DNA of 64,000 nt from Rhynchospora pubera (GCA_028095005.1 CM051460.1:149043461-149107460), one strand, 5' to 3'. Shown: positions 1 through 11,829, counted from the first letter of the stretch. The notes: generated from the sequence alone by a model not told the origin. Program-made: numbers and translations.

Positions 1-2
1 TG

Positions 3-419
3 GGAGAAATCCGCTCTCTTGGAGGAGAACTGAAAGATAGTGTAGTCATCGAGAGATTGTTCAGTGCTGTCCCCGACAAATTTCTTCCTATCATTGGCAC
101 AATAGAACAATGGGGAGATCTGACGACTATGTCTCTTACAGAGGCTGTTGGTCGGCTCAGGGTATTTGAAGAAACCCTAAAAGGGCGACGCCATCATAAG
201 GAAGAAGAGGAGCAAGTATTACTTACACGTGCTCAGTGGGAAGCCATGTCTATGAAAGAAAAAAAAGGTAATGAAGTATCCAGTACTAGTACTAGACATG
301 AGAAGAAACCATATAGGAAATTTGACAAATCTAAAATTAGGTGCTTTAATTGTTCTGAGTACGGTCATTTTGCATCAGAATGCCGGAAACCAAAAAAAAG
401 AGAAAGCCTATGTAGCTGA
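3..419 (+). pseudogene. Copia gag, C-terminal part with zinc knuckle
   Basis: This frame is open from the window edge and reads a typical copia gag C-terminus (a UBN2-like segment with LFSAVPDKF and a charged linker). A CCHC zinc knuckle, C-F-N-C then G-H and C spaced CX2CX4HX4C, lies near 342-383 and would bind RNA during particle assembly. The frame stops at 417-419, just after a run of eight A residues, while the protease-integrase frame is open in the next frame. Copia elements normally have gag and pol in one frame, so a one-base change in the A-run is the simplest explanation. Programmed frameshifting is possible but less likely, because the element also has a nonsense codon further on. 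Confidence 0.85.
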
Positions 420-3400
420 ACAATTAGAAGATGAACCTGCCCTGTTGATGGTTGAGACATGTGAATTAATGGCACCTTGTGAAACCAGACCCAATGCAAC
501 ATCGGGTTTGGCTGAAAATGTTCAACTTTATTTGGGCCTGAATAGAACAGAGAATAGGAAAATATGGTATCTTGACTCTGGAGCGAGCAACCACATGACT
601 GGTTGCAAAGAGAATTTCAGCAAACTTGATACATCTATTGGAGGCACGGTCAAGTTTGGCGATGGGTCTATGGTAACCATCAGTGGACGTGGGACAGTGT
701 TAATTGAAGGGCGCAAGGGTGAGCACAAGGTTTTAACTGATGTGTACTATATTCCAAAGTTAACTAGCAACATCATCAGTTTGGGTCAACTTGAAGAACG
801 TGGTTGCCGAGTAGTACTGGAAGCTGGCTGCTTAAAAGTGTTTGATCGAAAGGAAGAACTCTTGATTAGAGTGGAGAGGACGAAGAACAGACTATATGTT
901 CTAAATCTTGATGTGGCACAGCCAGTGTGCTTGCTGGCGCATTTTGACAAGGATGTATGGAGGTGGCATGCTCGATATGGGCACTTAAACTTCGGGGCAT
1001 TGAGAAAGCTGAGTAGTGAGGGTTTAGTAGAAGGATTACCAGTGATGAAACATGTAGAACAAGTGTGCAGTGGGTGTTTGGTTGGCAAACAGCGCCGCAT
1101 GCCATTCCCACAAGAGACAGCGTTTAGAGCCAAAGGAGCACTAGAATTAATGCACGCTGACTTGTGTGGACCCATCAATCCTTCCTCATTTGCTGGTAAC
1201 AGATACTTTCTCCTCGTAGTTGATGACTATAGCAGATTTATGTGGATTGCATTGCTGAAATCAAAGGACAAAACATTTCAAGCATTCAAGGAAATTAAAG
1301 TGGCTGTGGAGGTAGAAGCAAACACAAAGTTAAAAGCACTTCGCACAGATCGGGGAAGTGAATTTAGGTCAACTGAATTCATGTCTTATTGCAAGAAAGT
1401 GGGCCTCAAAAGATATCTAACAGCACCATATTCACCTCAACAGAATGGGGTTGTGGAAAGAAGGAACCAAACAGTTACAGCTATGGCACGTAGCATGATG
1501 AAGAGCATGAACATTCCTGCAAAATTCTGGGGTGAAGCGGTAACTGCAGCAGTGTATATTCTAAATCGAGCACCCACAAAAAGCCTGGTTGAAATGACCC
1601 CATATGAAGCCTGGTACAAACAGAAGCCAAGGGTTCATTATATGCGCACATTTGGATGCACAACACATGTGAAAGCAGTGAATAACCGTGATGGGAAGTT
1701 TGCAACTCGTAGTATTCCAATGGTGTTCATCGGTTATGAGACTGGCTCGAAGGCATATCGCATGTATGACCCAGAAACTGGAAAGGTGCATATAACACGA
1801 GATGTCGTGTTTGAGGAGGATAAGGCGTGGAATTGGAACAACATGCAAAACCCTGATGAACAATCAATGGATGATATGTTTGAAGTGAGATTTGAACCTG
1901 TTGAGCTTGTTGATCGTGTTGAAAATCTAGATGATTCAGAGAAGGTGCGAACTGTACCAGTACAAATAGAAGTGCAAAGAGCTGGTACAGAGGAAGAGAT
2001 AGTGCGTGAAGCACAAACCGAACTTGAGTCAGCAGCGACTCAGACTACAGCCAGCGAGATTGAGGCAATATCAGAGACACCGGTCAGGATGCGGTCGCTG
2101 CAGGAACTATATGAAGAAACTGAACCGATAGAACTTGATGTCTCTGAACTGTGTTTGCTAGGAAATGAAGAACCGGTGAATTTTCATGATGCTAACAAAC
2201 AGCGCAGCTGGAAGTGTGCAATGCAGGAGGAACTAAAATCCATCCATGAAAATAAAACTTGGAGTTTGGTGGACCCTCCGACTGATCGACAGATCATAGG
2301 GTTGAAGTGGATCTTCAAAGTGAAAAAAGATTCAGAAGGAAGGGTGATTAGACACAAAGCGCGATTAGTGGCGAAAGGATATGTCCAACAGCAAGGGGTG
2401 GACTTTGATGAAGTATTTGCACCAGTGGCAAGGATGGATACAGTGAGAATGCTCATTGCACTAGCAGCTCAAAAGGGATGGAAATTACATCACATGGATG
2501 TCAAATCAGCATTTTTAAATGGGGAATTAAATGAAGAGGTCTATGTAAGCCAGCCTCCCGGTTTTGAGGAGATGGGGAGTGAACACAAAGTTCTGAAATT
2601 GCACAAGGCGCTGTACGGCTTGAGACAAGCACCAAGAGCCTGGAACTCAAAACTAGATAAAACACTAGTGTCGATTGGTTTTAAAAGAATTCCAACTGAG
2701 CATGCTGTTTACAAAAAGGGTAGTTGCAATGATTGTGTCATTATAGGGGTGTATGTGGATGATCTAATAATTACAGGAACATATGAAGATGAAATTGTTA
2801 AATTCAAGGAAGAAATGAAGAACATCTTTCAGATGAGTGACTTAGGGTTATTAAGCTATTACCTTGGATTAGAAGTGTGTCAGTCATCAAACAACATTAC
2901 CCTATGTCAAGAGGCGTTCGCGAAACGCCTACTACTCCACTGTGGTATGGATGATTGCAACCCAACTCAAGTACCAATGGAAGCTAGATTAAAATTGAGT
3001 AAGAAAAGCACTGCACCTTCAGTGGATCAAACAAAATATAGGAGTATTGTGGGCAGCCTAAGGTATCTCCTCCACACAAGACCTGACCTGGCTTAATCTG
3101 TTGGGATTGTAAGTCGGTTTATGGAGTCACCTACTACTGAACACATGGCGGCAGTGAAACATATTTTGAGATATATCAAAGGTACATTCAACATTGGATG
3201 TTACTATGTAAAAGGGAAAGAAGGAGAACAACAACTACGGGGGTACAGCGATAGTGACATGGGTGGTGACATTGATGATCGCAGGAGCACAACAGGAATT
3301 GTTTTCTATTTGGAAAACAACCTTATCAGTTGGTCATCTAGAAAACAAAAGGTAGTTGCATTATCCTCGTGCGAAGCGGAGTACATGGCAGCCACGTCAG

Positions 3401-3720
3401 CAGCATGTCAGGGAATTTGGCTGAAATCAGTACTTACTAATCTGTGGAATGATGGACCTGGTACAGTGAAGATCTACATAGATAACAAGTCAGCAATCTC
3501 TTTGTGTAAGAATCCAGTGTACCATGAGAGAACCAAGCATATAGACACTCGGTTTCATTACATAAGAGAATGTGTGGAGGATGGGAAGATTGAAGTTGAA
3601 CACATTGGGACGAAGGATCAATTGGCAGACATCTTAACTAAGCCTCTTGGTAAACTCAAATTTCAAGAAATGAGGGAGCGCATTGGAATGCGATTTGTGA
3701 AGAAGACACAACAAGCTTAG
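403..3720 (+). pseudogene. Copia pol (protease, integrase, RT, RNase H) with in-frame stop
   Basis: Domains are in copia order. The protease active site DSGAS is near 575. A GAG-pre-integrase H-H-C-C zinc site (HARYGHLNF ... CSGC) is near 965-1075. The integrase core has its catalytic aspartates in LMHADLCG and LRTDRGSEF and a glutamate in NGVVERRN. The RVT_2 reverse transcriptase has KARLVAKGY and the catalytic YVDD near 2751. RNase H follows (SDSDMGGD, CEAEYMAA, LADILTKPLG). An ochre codon TAA at 3094-3096 interrupts the end of the RT after RPDLA; the same frame resumes at once with VGIVSRF and runs to the natural stop at 3718-3720. RNase H would therefore be lost from the product. Apart from this stop and the upstream frame change, the frame looks well preserved, so decay is recent. 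Confidence 0.9.
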
Positions 3721-3729
3721 GGAAGTGAT

Positions 3730-4101
3730 TGTCAGATTAAGCTCGTTGTGTCAAAATTGTCATATGTTTGTTTTCTTATTTTGTTTCTATTATGCTTGTA
3801 TGCTGGTACGAACAGCATTAGTTTATTTTAGTAATAAATCTCTATTTTGTTTAGTGTAAATATGGCATGGTAAAAAATAGAAACGGTGTCATATTTGCTG
3901 TCTAGTTTAGGAATGATTAGGGAATTTTGATTTATATCTTTTGATTGTATCTTTTGTTTACAAAATATGAAAAAGCAATAAAAAGGAGAAAACCAGAAAA
4001 AGGTGCGGCAATTTTTTGCACCACAAACTTTGTCTCTCTTCTTCTTGTCACTTACTGGTATTTACTGGTAATTGCTCTAACTTCAGTGGTTTTATCTGAC
4101 A
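3730..4101 (+). repeat. 3' LTR of the copia element (372 bp)
   Basis: Eight-base inverted termini TGTCAGAT / ATCTGACA delimit the LTR. A purine tract AGGGAAGTGA sits directly upstream (3719-3728), as expected for plus-strand priming. AATAAA signals occur near 3831 and 3976. The LTR is short, as is common in copia elements. The 5' LTR is not in the window, so its age cannot be estimated. Confidence 0.85.
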
Positions 4102-4300
4102 ATCTTTATATGTAGATCCATCTTGTGTAAACAAAATGTTTAAAAGAGAAGCATGTTTACAATTGTGTTCTGTTCTAAAGCCTCGGAGTCCTTCATGTAG
4201 CTAATATCGTCTCACAAAATTAGAATTCCCACCTAGGTAATGGTGGGACTTGTCAATAGGTATCCTGCATCAATCTGAGCCTTATAATAATTGAATACTG

Positions 4301-7300
4301 TCATGGCGGTGTAGAGGGGAGAGAATGTAATTTTGAAGTAGAAGTAGGAGAATCACAATCTCCTGTAGGAGAAAGGCATACGTCTATCTTAGGAATCTCA
4401 ATTTGTGTTGTTATGATAGCAGGGACTTGAGTTGGTATTGCGGCCATATTATCACCCAGGTCTTTGGTTTTGTGCAGAATGAAGGTGCCACAGAGGATCG
4501 TAACGAAGCCGCATAGTGCTGTCACAATGTCTGATATGCTTTGTGAGTCCCACTCCTGGAAATTATGTGCAAAATATTTATGTAAAATATAATTAAAAAA
4601 CTGATTACTTAGCTGTAATTAATGGTCAACTAAGAAAAATATTTTGGGCTATAGACTTGGCTTAACTCTTTGTTTCTCTAATGAAACGGGTGGCGTTTGC
4701 TACTTTTTTAAAAAAAACTTGGCTTAAGAAAAATATTTTTTCCTGTCTGAATTTGGCTGCTAAGAAGAAAAGCAATGAAGAATAGCACATCTGAAGCATT
4801 TACATGATAAACAACAACAGAATAATTGTCAGTCAATTCCTGTTATGAAGAAACCTAACTACCTGTCCAATTGAATGTACTCAAAACACTACCATAAGAA
4901 AAATGATAGTAGCAGATGTGCCATATGATCAGAATTGGACAATTTAAAACAGAAAGAATCCCTCTAAAACTGAGGCCAAATTTAAATGGTCTAATACTGA
5001 TTAAATGGCTAATATGGACAATGACACCTCTGCTTCCATAACATCAATAGCAGTGGGTGTGGAAACCTGTTTAAACTTTGGTTGTCACTTTTCATTTTCA
5101 TCTGAAATGAGAGCTGATAACTTCTTCGTTTACCAGATGGTAAACTGCTTTTAAGTAAGTTCATTTTTTTTTGCTTGAAGGGAATATATATAACCTTGAA
5201 CATGATCATGCTAGCAATGATGGTGAAAATCGTGAACATGACATAATACACTGGAGAGACCACTGCCGTGTTAAATTTGTCCAATGCCTACATTTCAAAT
5301 ATATGACAGTAACATTTAATTTAAACAGCATGAATTACAAGAAAATTGGTATGCAAATTAATATTTTTGATCCATATACCTTTGCAATCTTAACTTCAAT
5401 TCAGCAATGAATGAATAAAAGAGGTAAATTAAGCTTAGATACTGAATTCCAGTTAAAGAAGAAGAAAGTAAAACCAATAAGAATTAGCACTGGACATATT
5501 TACAAAGATCCCAGCAATATTTGATTGCTGTCGCCTTTTAGTGGCTTAACGTTTCTATCATTTCAATATTAAACCTGAATCTAAAAATAAAACAGTATCA
5601 AAATCTTGTACGGTGTTCTTATATTTGACTTGTATTTGATCCAAATTCAGTTTATCAAAACAGTTCAAAATCGTGTCTGTTGTCTAATCTTTGACTTGTA
5701 TTTGATCAAAATTCAGTCTGTTAACAATTAGATTTAAATTTACACGTACCTTGTTTAAATAATTCAGTTGCACAAGGCAACAAGCAATAACAACTATCAC
5801 GAAAAACCAAGTCTGTCCATATTTGAATTGATTATTGCCTGATAATGACAACTTTAAAGCAATTGCGACAGCCTTTACGCACATAACCTGTTATGGAACC
5901 CAAAATAGGGAATAAACAAGTGAGCTTATATTACATAAATAATTGTTTGTAACATTCAAATCTCAAAATTGTCCTCTTAATTCAAGCAAGGGCCTGAAGT
6001 TCCCACAGGGAATTGCAGTATTTCAGAAGCTCTCGACAAAAACAGTTGAGAAGCAAATTTACTTTACAATGAACAAATGTGGTTGAATATTTTTTCAAAA
6101 GCTTAGGCAATTTTGTTATACTCTGACTTACCGTAATAGAACCCATAAGGGAACATATACCGATATATACTAGCATTTGCTTTCTCCCCCCTCGTGGTGC
6201 GAAATAGAAAATTAGGACAAGAACAAGCACCACTACAATACATACATAAACTATAAAACCTGTTCACATATAGAAATGAAAGAAATCTTGTCAGAGAGAC
6301 AAATAAAGTGCATAGACATTAAATTTCTAATGGTTCTTGAGATATACATTTATATGTGGACTTCATCCATAGATAGACTACAAGAAATAGATTATTCAGC
6401 AATTGTCCATACTACTTTTGATATAGAAAGATTTCGAGAAGGAACAACAACAAATTTCATTGACAGTGCCAAAAAGTTTCCATGAATTAGTATAAACTAT
6501 AAAGGGCAGTGATGGTTAGTATCACTAATTAAATTATCAGTGATAAACAGAGACAATACCTGGTTCAGAAGCTAGATGCCATATTTCCTTAACGGAGTGT
6601 ATGTCCCTCTCTTTTGGGGCATGCATTACAATACCAGTGGAACCCACCACACAAAGAATGCAGCCCACTACACCAAATATATGCAACTTTTCACTCAATA
6701 TGAAATGTGCAAGCACTGCACTGCACAGTAAAACAAAAAAAACCCAGTTAATACTGGAAAACAAGTTCATCAAAGGGGGGGGGGGGGGGGGAGGAAACAA
6801 AGAAGCAGTGTATGGTTGGGGATCTATTTCTTGTTCACAAGAGGGAAAAAAATGAAAATGAAATCTCAACCTTATATATAATACCTGACAATTATACTCA
6901 TGGCTCCCAAAGGAGTTACAAGAACAGCAGGTGCAAATGCATAAGCTGCGAAGTTTGCAACCTCTCCACCAATCACTGATGCATAAAACATAGAAATTTC
7001 TTAATTCTTATATATATAGGCTTACAACCATTTATTATCTTTTGTACCTATTTTGTTTGACAACCTGGTTTAGTTTGGTATGGGCTATAAAATTCAGTAT
7101 TGTATTAAAAGTTTTCTATAATTATTTCTCCAAATATGAGTATGTAAGCTCGGTTCAGCTTTCATTTAATTTCAAGCCATGGTGTCTACAATCTCAACAT
7201 CATTAAGTACCATCCAAGAGATGAGCACAAAAGAAATTTTCTTGCATCCCCAGGTCTGGTGCTGAAACATTACAATCTAGAAATATACTACCAGTATCGC

Positions 7301-7876
7301 CTAATCGATCGATACTGGTAACTACTAACTCCGTATTACAAACTAATAGTATCTGTTACAAATTACAAGTATCCTATGAGCACTGACTGATACGTACTAA
7401 TGTTAAGGCAGCATTGGATCCGAATGGCACAAAACCAGAATGAAGACAAAACTAATCAAGTGAAATTCATGACTTACTGGTTATCATGCCAAGCCACCAT
7501 AGAGGTTGATACAAATATGAAAAACCTCCTGATGCTGAAACACGCAAAACCACGTAATAAGGATCAATATTATGTTAATCAACAACAAAGCACTTCTTAG
7601 GAAGTTGGAAATTGAAACTGTTAAACAAGACTTGACAGGCACAACAAGAAAACGGACATTAATATGTTTTACATGACTTCTTTTCAACCAAAATTTTAGT
7701 ATAGCTAGACGATCAATGAAATATATGGTCTTAAATTGAAGGAAAAACGCACATGCACTGACACCCGTCTCGCCGGCTTTCTTCAAGCCAATCTTTTTTA
7801 TAATAAAGCTCGAACCAATGAAAGCGCTAGATGACAAGGCCAATAGAAACCCTTTGGCATTGTCTGACATAGCCAT
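4301..7876 (-). CDS. NIPA-type magnesium transporter (8 exons, 348 aa)
   Basis: This is a DUF803/NIPA family membrane protein, expected to move Mg2+ across the plasma or endosomal membrane and related to the drug/metabolite transporter fold. Coding exons on the minus strand are 7876-7753, 7534-7478, 6975-6885, 6720-6560, 6259-6132, 5887-5750, 5287-5195 and 4555-4301. All have GT/AG borders and agree in phase. The start MAMSDNAKGFLLALSSS matches the family's usual N-terminus. Hallmarks follow in order: FIIKKIGLKKAG, YLYQPLWWLGMIT, NFAAYAFAPAVLVTPLGA, SAVLAHFILSEKLHIFG, GSTGIVMHAPKERDI, MLVYIGICSLMGS, FNTAVVSPVYYVMFT, and ALCGFVTILCGTFILHKTKDLGD. Several hydrophobic segments (about nine expected in the family) are seen. 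Length is normal and no break is seen. The exact paralogue is not assigned. Confidence 0.93.
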
Positions 7877-9100
7877 CGTTCAGAATCCAATGCTTACAGT
7901 CTTCAAATCTTAAGCCCAAATAACAAACTAACAACAAAATAAGAAGCAAATCAAGCAAGGCATGGTCTACAAAAACGAAAAGCTTGTGCCTTAATAGGTT
8001 TTCAGTGACTACAAAATCTGCCCAAAACAGTAAAACAAAATAGTAGTTTGGTACAGACCAAATCCAATACATTTGTTTATGCTGACAAAGTCTGGAACAA
8101 CAACACTTGTTGCTTGTTCAGTGAGCAACTGGTGCAATTTTTTTTATCAAAAAGTATGAACATCACTTTTGTTTTAAAGATGTCAAGGTAAGGACAAAAG
8201 AACATGTCTTAATATACTAAAATTTACCTGCCAAATTGTTGTTAATTCAATCTCAGATTTGTTGGTTTCTTCTATTCAGTTCTAGCCCCCAAATCTTATC
8301 AAGGAAGTGCTTCATACTTTTTTAAAGTACAGAGTAAAAAAAAAAAGAAAATTGTGGTGATCTGCATTCAAATCCCTAAAAACAAATAAAAAGCATGTCA
8401 CCAAACAGAATTAAAAAGGAACTATATAATATAAAGAATAAAGAATTTTCTTATGTGAGAGTCTCTATTATTGTCAACCTAAATTTTCATAGTTATATGA
8501 ATGGCTTCTCTTCAACAAAAGAATTTACAGTTTATGCACGACTGTCTTGACAAAACTAATAAAAAAAACTAACCAAAATATTCTAGTTATTTATCAATCC
8601 AAAATTTGGAAAATTGAACGAGTTCAACAAAAATTAGTGGCGCATTTTCCTGGGCCTCGAATCCTGCAAAAAAAAAAAACAGACAATTACTTTTAATGAC
8701 AAATGAAAACGCATTATAGAAAATTTCGTAGCAAAACAAAAAGGATGAATTTGTTCATCAAACCTTGTGAAATTCCTTCGAAGCCCAAATCAGAATGGAT
8801 CAAATGCAACGTACGAGGGATATTGAAATCCCTTCTTCCGCTTCAATCTCCTTTTTAAATGAAAATGTTCCAAATTCAAACCAAAAAATAATTAGGAAAC
8901 CGACCAACAAGTTTAAAACAAAATAATAAAAGAAGACAAAATTAAAATTTCTTTATAAACCTTTTTTTCGAATTACTCTGAATTAATGCACGCGGGAAGG
9001 TTTGAAAGCGAGAAGAGTTACAAAAGAAAGAAGAAACGAAAGGTGCATGGAAACTGAGAGAGAGGAGGAGAAAACGCATGGCATGACAAGGCAACGGTAT
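7877..9100 (-). other. Upstream/5' UTR region of the NIPA gene
   Basis: No protein-coding exon is seen here. GA-rich purine stretches near 9010-9075 resemble the pyrimidine-rich leader of plant transcripts when read on the minus strand. A first non-coding exon joined to the start exon by a leader intron is plausible, but I could not fix its splice sites. Confidence 0.35.
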
Positions 9101-9683
9101 TTCTTTGTTCGGTTAGTTTTCTCCAGGGACTCCTAAGGATTTACTAAACAATGCAGAAAAGGAAAAGATAAAAAAAGTAAAAAGGGGTGCGTTAAGAGAA
9201 AGGGTACGTAGATATTTTACTGTAAAAGAATCTGATATTTGCTTTAATTTTGCATTTAATTCAGCAGGTGTTTATGGCTAATCATGAACCTGGGGCATGT
9301 ATGTAATTATGTAAATTAAACATGCACAGATTCTAAAGTAATAACATAACCAAATTGATTGAATGATTACAAATGCACTGAATTCGGCAGGTTTTTGTCT
9401 AAACATTTGCATTTTTTTTTTGGATATTACTTTACAATTTATAATGTGCACTAATTCTGGAGGCGATTGTGTAATTTTATATATTTATTATTTTCATATT
9501 TTTTTTTTCTTTCAGCGCTAATTGTAATGTCAGGAGGTTTTGGATGTCAAAAGGACAAAAAGAGGAAAAAAAAAATCACCAAATATCCAATGACTGCAGG
9601 AGCATTACTTGACCCCGAAATGAATGAAAACTTTGTTTAATTTGTTCCTATAGGGATAGGGTGAAAAACGACAAATAAAATTT
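9100..9683. other. AT-rich intergenic DNA
   Basis: No gene, long open frame or repeat with clear ends is seen. The only element-related feature is the left TSD of the next MITE, ATAAAATTT at 9675-9683. Confidence 0.5.
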
Positions 9684-10086
9684 GAGATGGGCTAAAATCA
9701 GCCACGACTGACGGTTGCATCCGTCAGCTACGATTAATTTTTAATTTTCGAGATTTTAACAGTCGATCCGAACCGTTCAATGTATTCTCCATATTGAAAT
9801 CTCATTGGAGACCAAATTTTATATTTTTCTGAATATTTTTAGTATTTGTTTGATATTTTACAAAATTCTTAATCTAAACAATTCTGGACCCTTCAATTAC
9901 TATGATTTTTAAAAATCTCAAAAAATAGTAAATAAAATCAGAAAAATGTAAAACTTGGTCTCAAATGAGATTTCAATATGGAGAACACATTGAACGGTTC
10001 GGATCGACTGTTAGAATCTCGAAAATTGAGATTTGATCGTAGCTGACGATTGCATCCGTCGGTCGTGGCTGATTTTAGCCCATCTC
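9684..10086. mobile_element. Mutator-like MITE with 9-bp TSD
   Basis: The element is an almost complete inverted repeat. It opens GAGATGGGCTAAAATCAGCC and closes with the reverse complement of the same block. The flanks are perfect 9-bp duplications, ATAAAATTT at 9675-9683 and 10087-10095. A 9-bp TSD and long terminal inverted repeats point to the Mutator superfamily. The arms carry a conserved core, GATCCGAACCGTTCAATG followed by CATATTGAAATCTCAT, which recurs in at least three other elements of this window. There is no coding capacity, so it must be moved by a transposase from elsewhere. Confidence 0.9.
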
Positions 10087-10210
10087 ATAAAATTTTGCTG
10101 TAAAAAAAAACTGTTGTTGGTAGAAGTATAATAATTGAAACCGAAAAAAGTTGGTGTTCTAAAAGAGTCCCTCTTCAAGATAAGAGGGTTCTTTTTTGCA
10201 CACACAAAAG

Positions 10211-10346
10211 GCTCCGTTTGGATAGGTGTGAGAAGAAGGGAAGAAGTATTGGGAAGTGTGTAATTTTGTGAAGAGTTTGGATTGTTTATAATTTTTTTTC
10301 TTCTCTTCTTTTTTCTTCCTACTTCTTCTCAACCATTCAAACGGAG
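10211..10346. mobile_element. Small foldback element
   Basis: GGCTCCGTTTGGAT at the left is mirrored by ATTCAAACGGAGGC at the right, about 135 bp apart. The interior shares about 35 bp, including GGGAAGTGTGTAA and GAAGAGTTTGGATTG, with the second copy at 10847-11014. Ends of the C-G-T-T-T-G-G type are common among hAT-like plant MITEs. No clean target duplication was found, so the superfamily is unsure. Confidence 0.55.
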
Positions 10347-10382
10347 GCAAAAAGAAGACGCTATAACCAGTTTAGCACTAGA

Positions 10383-10523
10383 GAATTAGCTTTTGGTCTA
10401 CTAGTAAAGATAAATGCATCTCAAGTAAGAGGTTGCATGTTCGAAATTCAGCTGAGGGTCTTTTATAATTAATTTATAAATAAGTTTGGAGGTTTGACCT
10501 CCAATTTATTTTCGAAAAAAAAT
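10383..10523 (+). mobile_element. tRNA-derived SINE, copy 1 (141 bp)
   Basis: A tRNA-like head carries an A-box-like TGGTCTACTAGTAAAG near 10394 and a B-box-like GCATGTTCGAAATTC near 10436-10449, the two internal RNA polymerase III promoter elements. A body and an A-rich tail at 10515-10522 follow. The copy is bracketed by a perfect 14-bp duplication, AGTTTAGCACTAGA, at 10369-10382 and 10524-10537. This is the pattern left by LINE-dependent target-primed insertion. A diverged sister copy lies at 11635-11776. Confidence 0.85.
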
Positions 10524-10537
10524 AGTTTAGCACTAGA

Positions 10538-10846
10538 TTTTCTAGATATTATGGATTGTTTTTACATGTTGCCTCCAAAATCCAAATAAAATGTGCATTG
10601 GTTTATTGGTTGGTCTTACAAAATAAAAAATCAACCAAGATCTGACTGGGATTGTCCCCGTTGGGTAAGTAAAATAAATCCAATTTAATACGTGAAAGCA
10701 TTTCGATCTTGCGAAACGCTATTGTAGTATAACATCAAAATTCTCTCATTTTTTGATGAATGAGATCCAACATGTTTATTGGTCGGTCTATAAATTAAAT
10801 TGCGCGCACACAAAAACCACAAGTGTAAAAGAGCCGGATTCATTGT
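10538..10846. other. Intergenic spacer without recognisable feature
   Basis: AT-rich; no gene or element with definable ends was seen between the first SINE and the second foldback element. Confidence 0.5.
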
Positions 10847-11014
10847 GGGACCGTTTGGATCGCTTAGGAATTTGAGGAATTTGGGGAAGTTACAATTCCT
10901 AGAAATAAATTTATTGGGAAGTGTGTAACTTTGTGAAGAGTTTGGATTGTTTATAATAAATTTATGGTAGGAAGATGAAATTCCCCAAATTCCTTCCCCA
11001 ATCCAAACAGCCCC
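10847..11014. mobile_element. Small foldback element, related to 10211-10346
   Basis: The left end GGGACCGTTTGGAT pairs imperfectly with the right end ATCCAAACAGCCCC. The arms pair further through GAATTTGGGGAA and TTCCCCAAATTC. The centre shares the GGGAAGTGTGTAA / GTGAAGAGTTTGG block with the copy 600 bp to the left. This looks like a MITE pair of one family with different arms. No convincing TSD was found. Confidence 0.55.
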
Positions 11015-11634
11015 TGTGGGTTTTTTACACGGAGCATTTTAAAAGGAAGAGACAGTAGTTTTAATAAATTTAATTAATGGATACAGAACATATTCGGAAA
11101 CATTGAAATCAAGCTGGCCATTGGAGAAAAATAGAAAGTATTTCAATCTAAGTGAGGTCCACTCAAATGAGGATTCTCCGATTAGGAAAGTATAGTTTCT
11201 ATGATTCTATCGGAATGAGAAATGTCTCTCTTTTTGACCAAACTAGCAAAAAAAATACTCCCAAGATGTGGACAAATAAAGAAACAAAATAATTTTAGGT
11301 AATAAAAATATCAATTTGAATATATCATTCCAAAATATAAATTGTTTAACACCACTTGACTCTTTTATGTCAAATGATCTGATATTTTATCTAAAATCAA
11401 CATCTAAACCACACATCAAATCGGATCATACGAATTAATGGTCCATAATTGATATAACAATTGTTTCCACTCCTCTAATGAAGTTGTTCCGACCTTTTTA
11501 TAGATGTTTTTACAAGTATAATATATAGGATTTCTAAAATGTGAAGCGATTCATAAAGAGTTGATTTTATTCCATAAGATTTTATGGGAAATTTCAGTTG
11601 AAGAATTTGCGAAGAGTGAAATTTGATCAGATTT
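11015..11634. other. AT-rich intergenic DNA
   Basis: No coding frame or repeat was recognised. The last 12 bases (11623-11634, TTGATCAGATTT) are the left TSD of the second SINE. Confidence 0.5.
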
Positions 11635-11776
11635 GAGAACCATCTCTTGATCTAGTGACAAAGAGCAATGCATTTTGAGTGAAAGGTCGCAGGCTTGAAA
11701 TCCGGTTGGAGAATCTTTCATAAATATTAAATTTAAAAAATAAATTGGAAAGCTTGACCCAATTTATCTAAAAAAA
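11635..11776 (+). mobile_element. tRNA-derived SINE, copy 2 (142 bp)
   Basis: Same layout as the copy at 10383: an A-box-like TGATCTAGTGACAAAG, a B-box-like AGGCTTGAAATCC at 11691-11703, an AT-rich body ending AATTTATC, and a short A-run. It is flanked by TTGATCAGATTT (11623-11634) and TTGATCATATTT (11777-11788), a 12-bp TSD with one mismatch. The near-equal length of the two copies supports both sets of ends. Confidence 0.78.
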
Positions 11777-11829
11777 TTGATCATATTTCAATCGAGTAAA
11801 GCGACACACTTTTTTTTTTCCTTTTTTTG

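Larger units (their letters stand above)
1..4101 (+). mobile_element. Ty1/copia LTR retrotransposon, left part outside window
   Basis: The order gag zinc knuckle, protease, integrase, reverse transcriptase, RNase H defines a copia-type element. Its 5' LTR and the start of gag lie left of base 1. The right end is well fixed: a polypurine stretch at 3719-3728 is followed by an LTR that opens TGTCAGAT and closes ATCTGACA at 4101. The next five bases, ATCTT, should be one half of the TSD; the other half is off the window. The element is inserted tail-to-tail with the magnesium transporter gene, about 200 bp beyond its stop codon. Two lesions in the coding part (near 395-405 and at 3094) mean this copy cannot make a full polyprotein without recoding. 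Lineage within copia was not determined. Confidence 0.95.

Noticed and set aside
1437..2456. Minus-strand frames of 60-130 codons inside the copia element
   Set aside because: They are antisense shadows of a strongly supported pol reading frame.
6774..6791. Poly-G run as a possible quadruplex regulator of the NIPA gene
   Set aside because: It lies in an intron (between exons 3 and 4) and is a plain homopolymer of uncertain length. No further structure supports a regulatory role.
10394..10450. A tRNA gene
   Set aside because: A and B boxes are present but no cloverleaf or acceptor stem could be formed, and the flanking 14-bp duplication shows it is a SINE.
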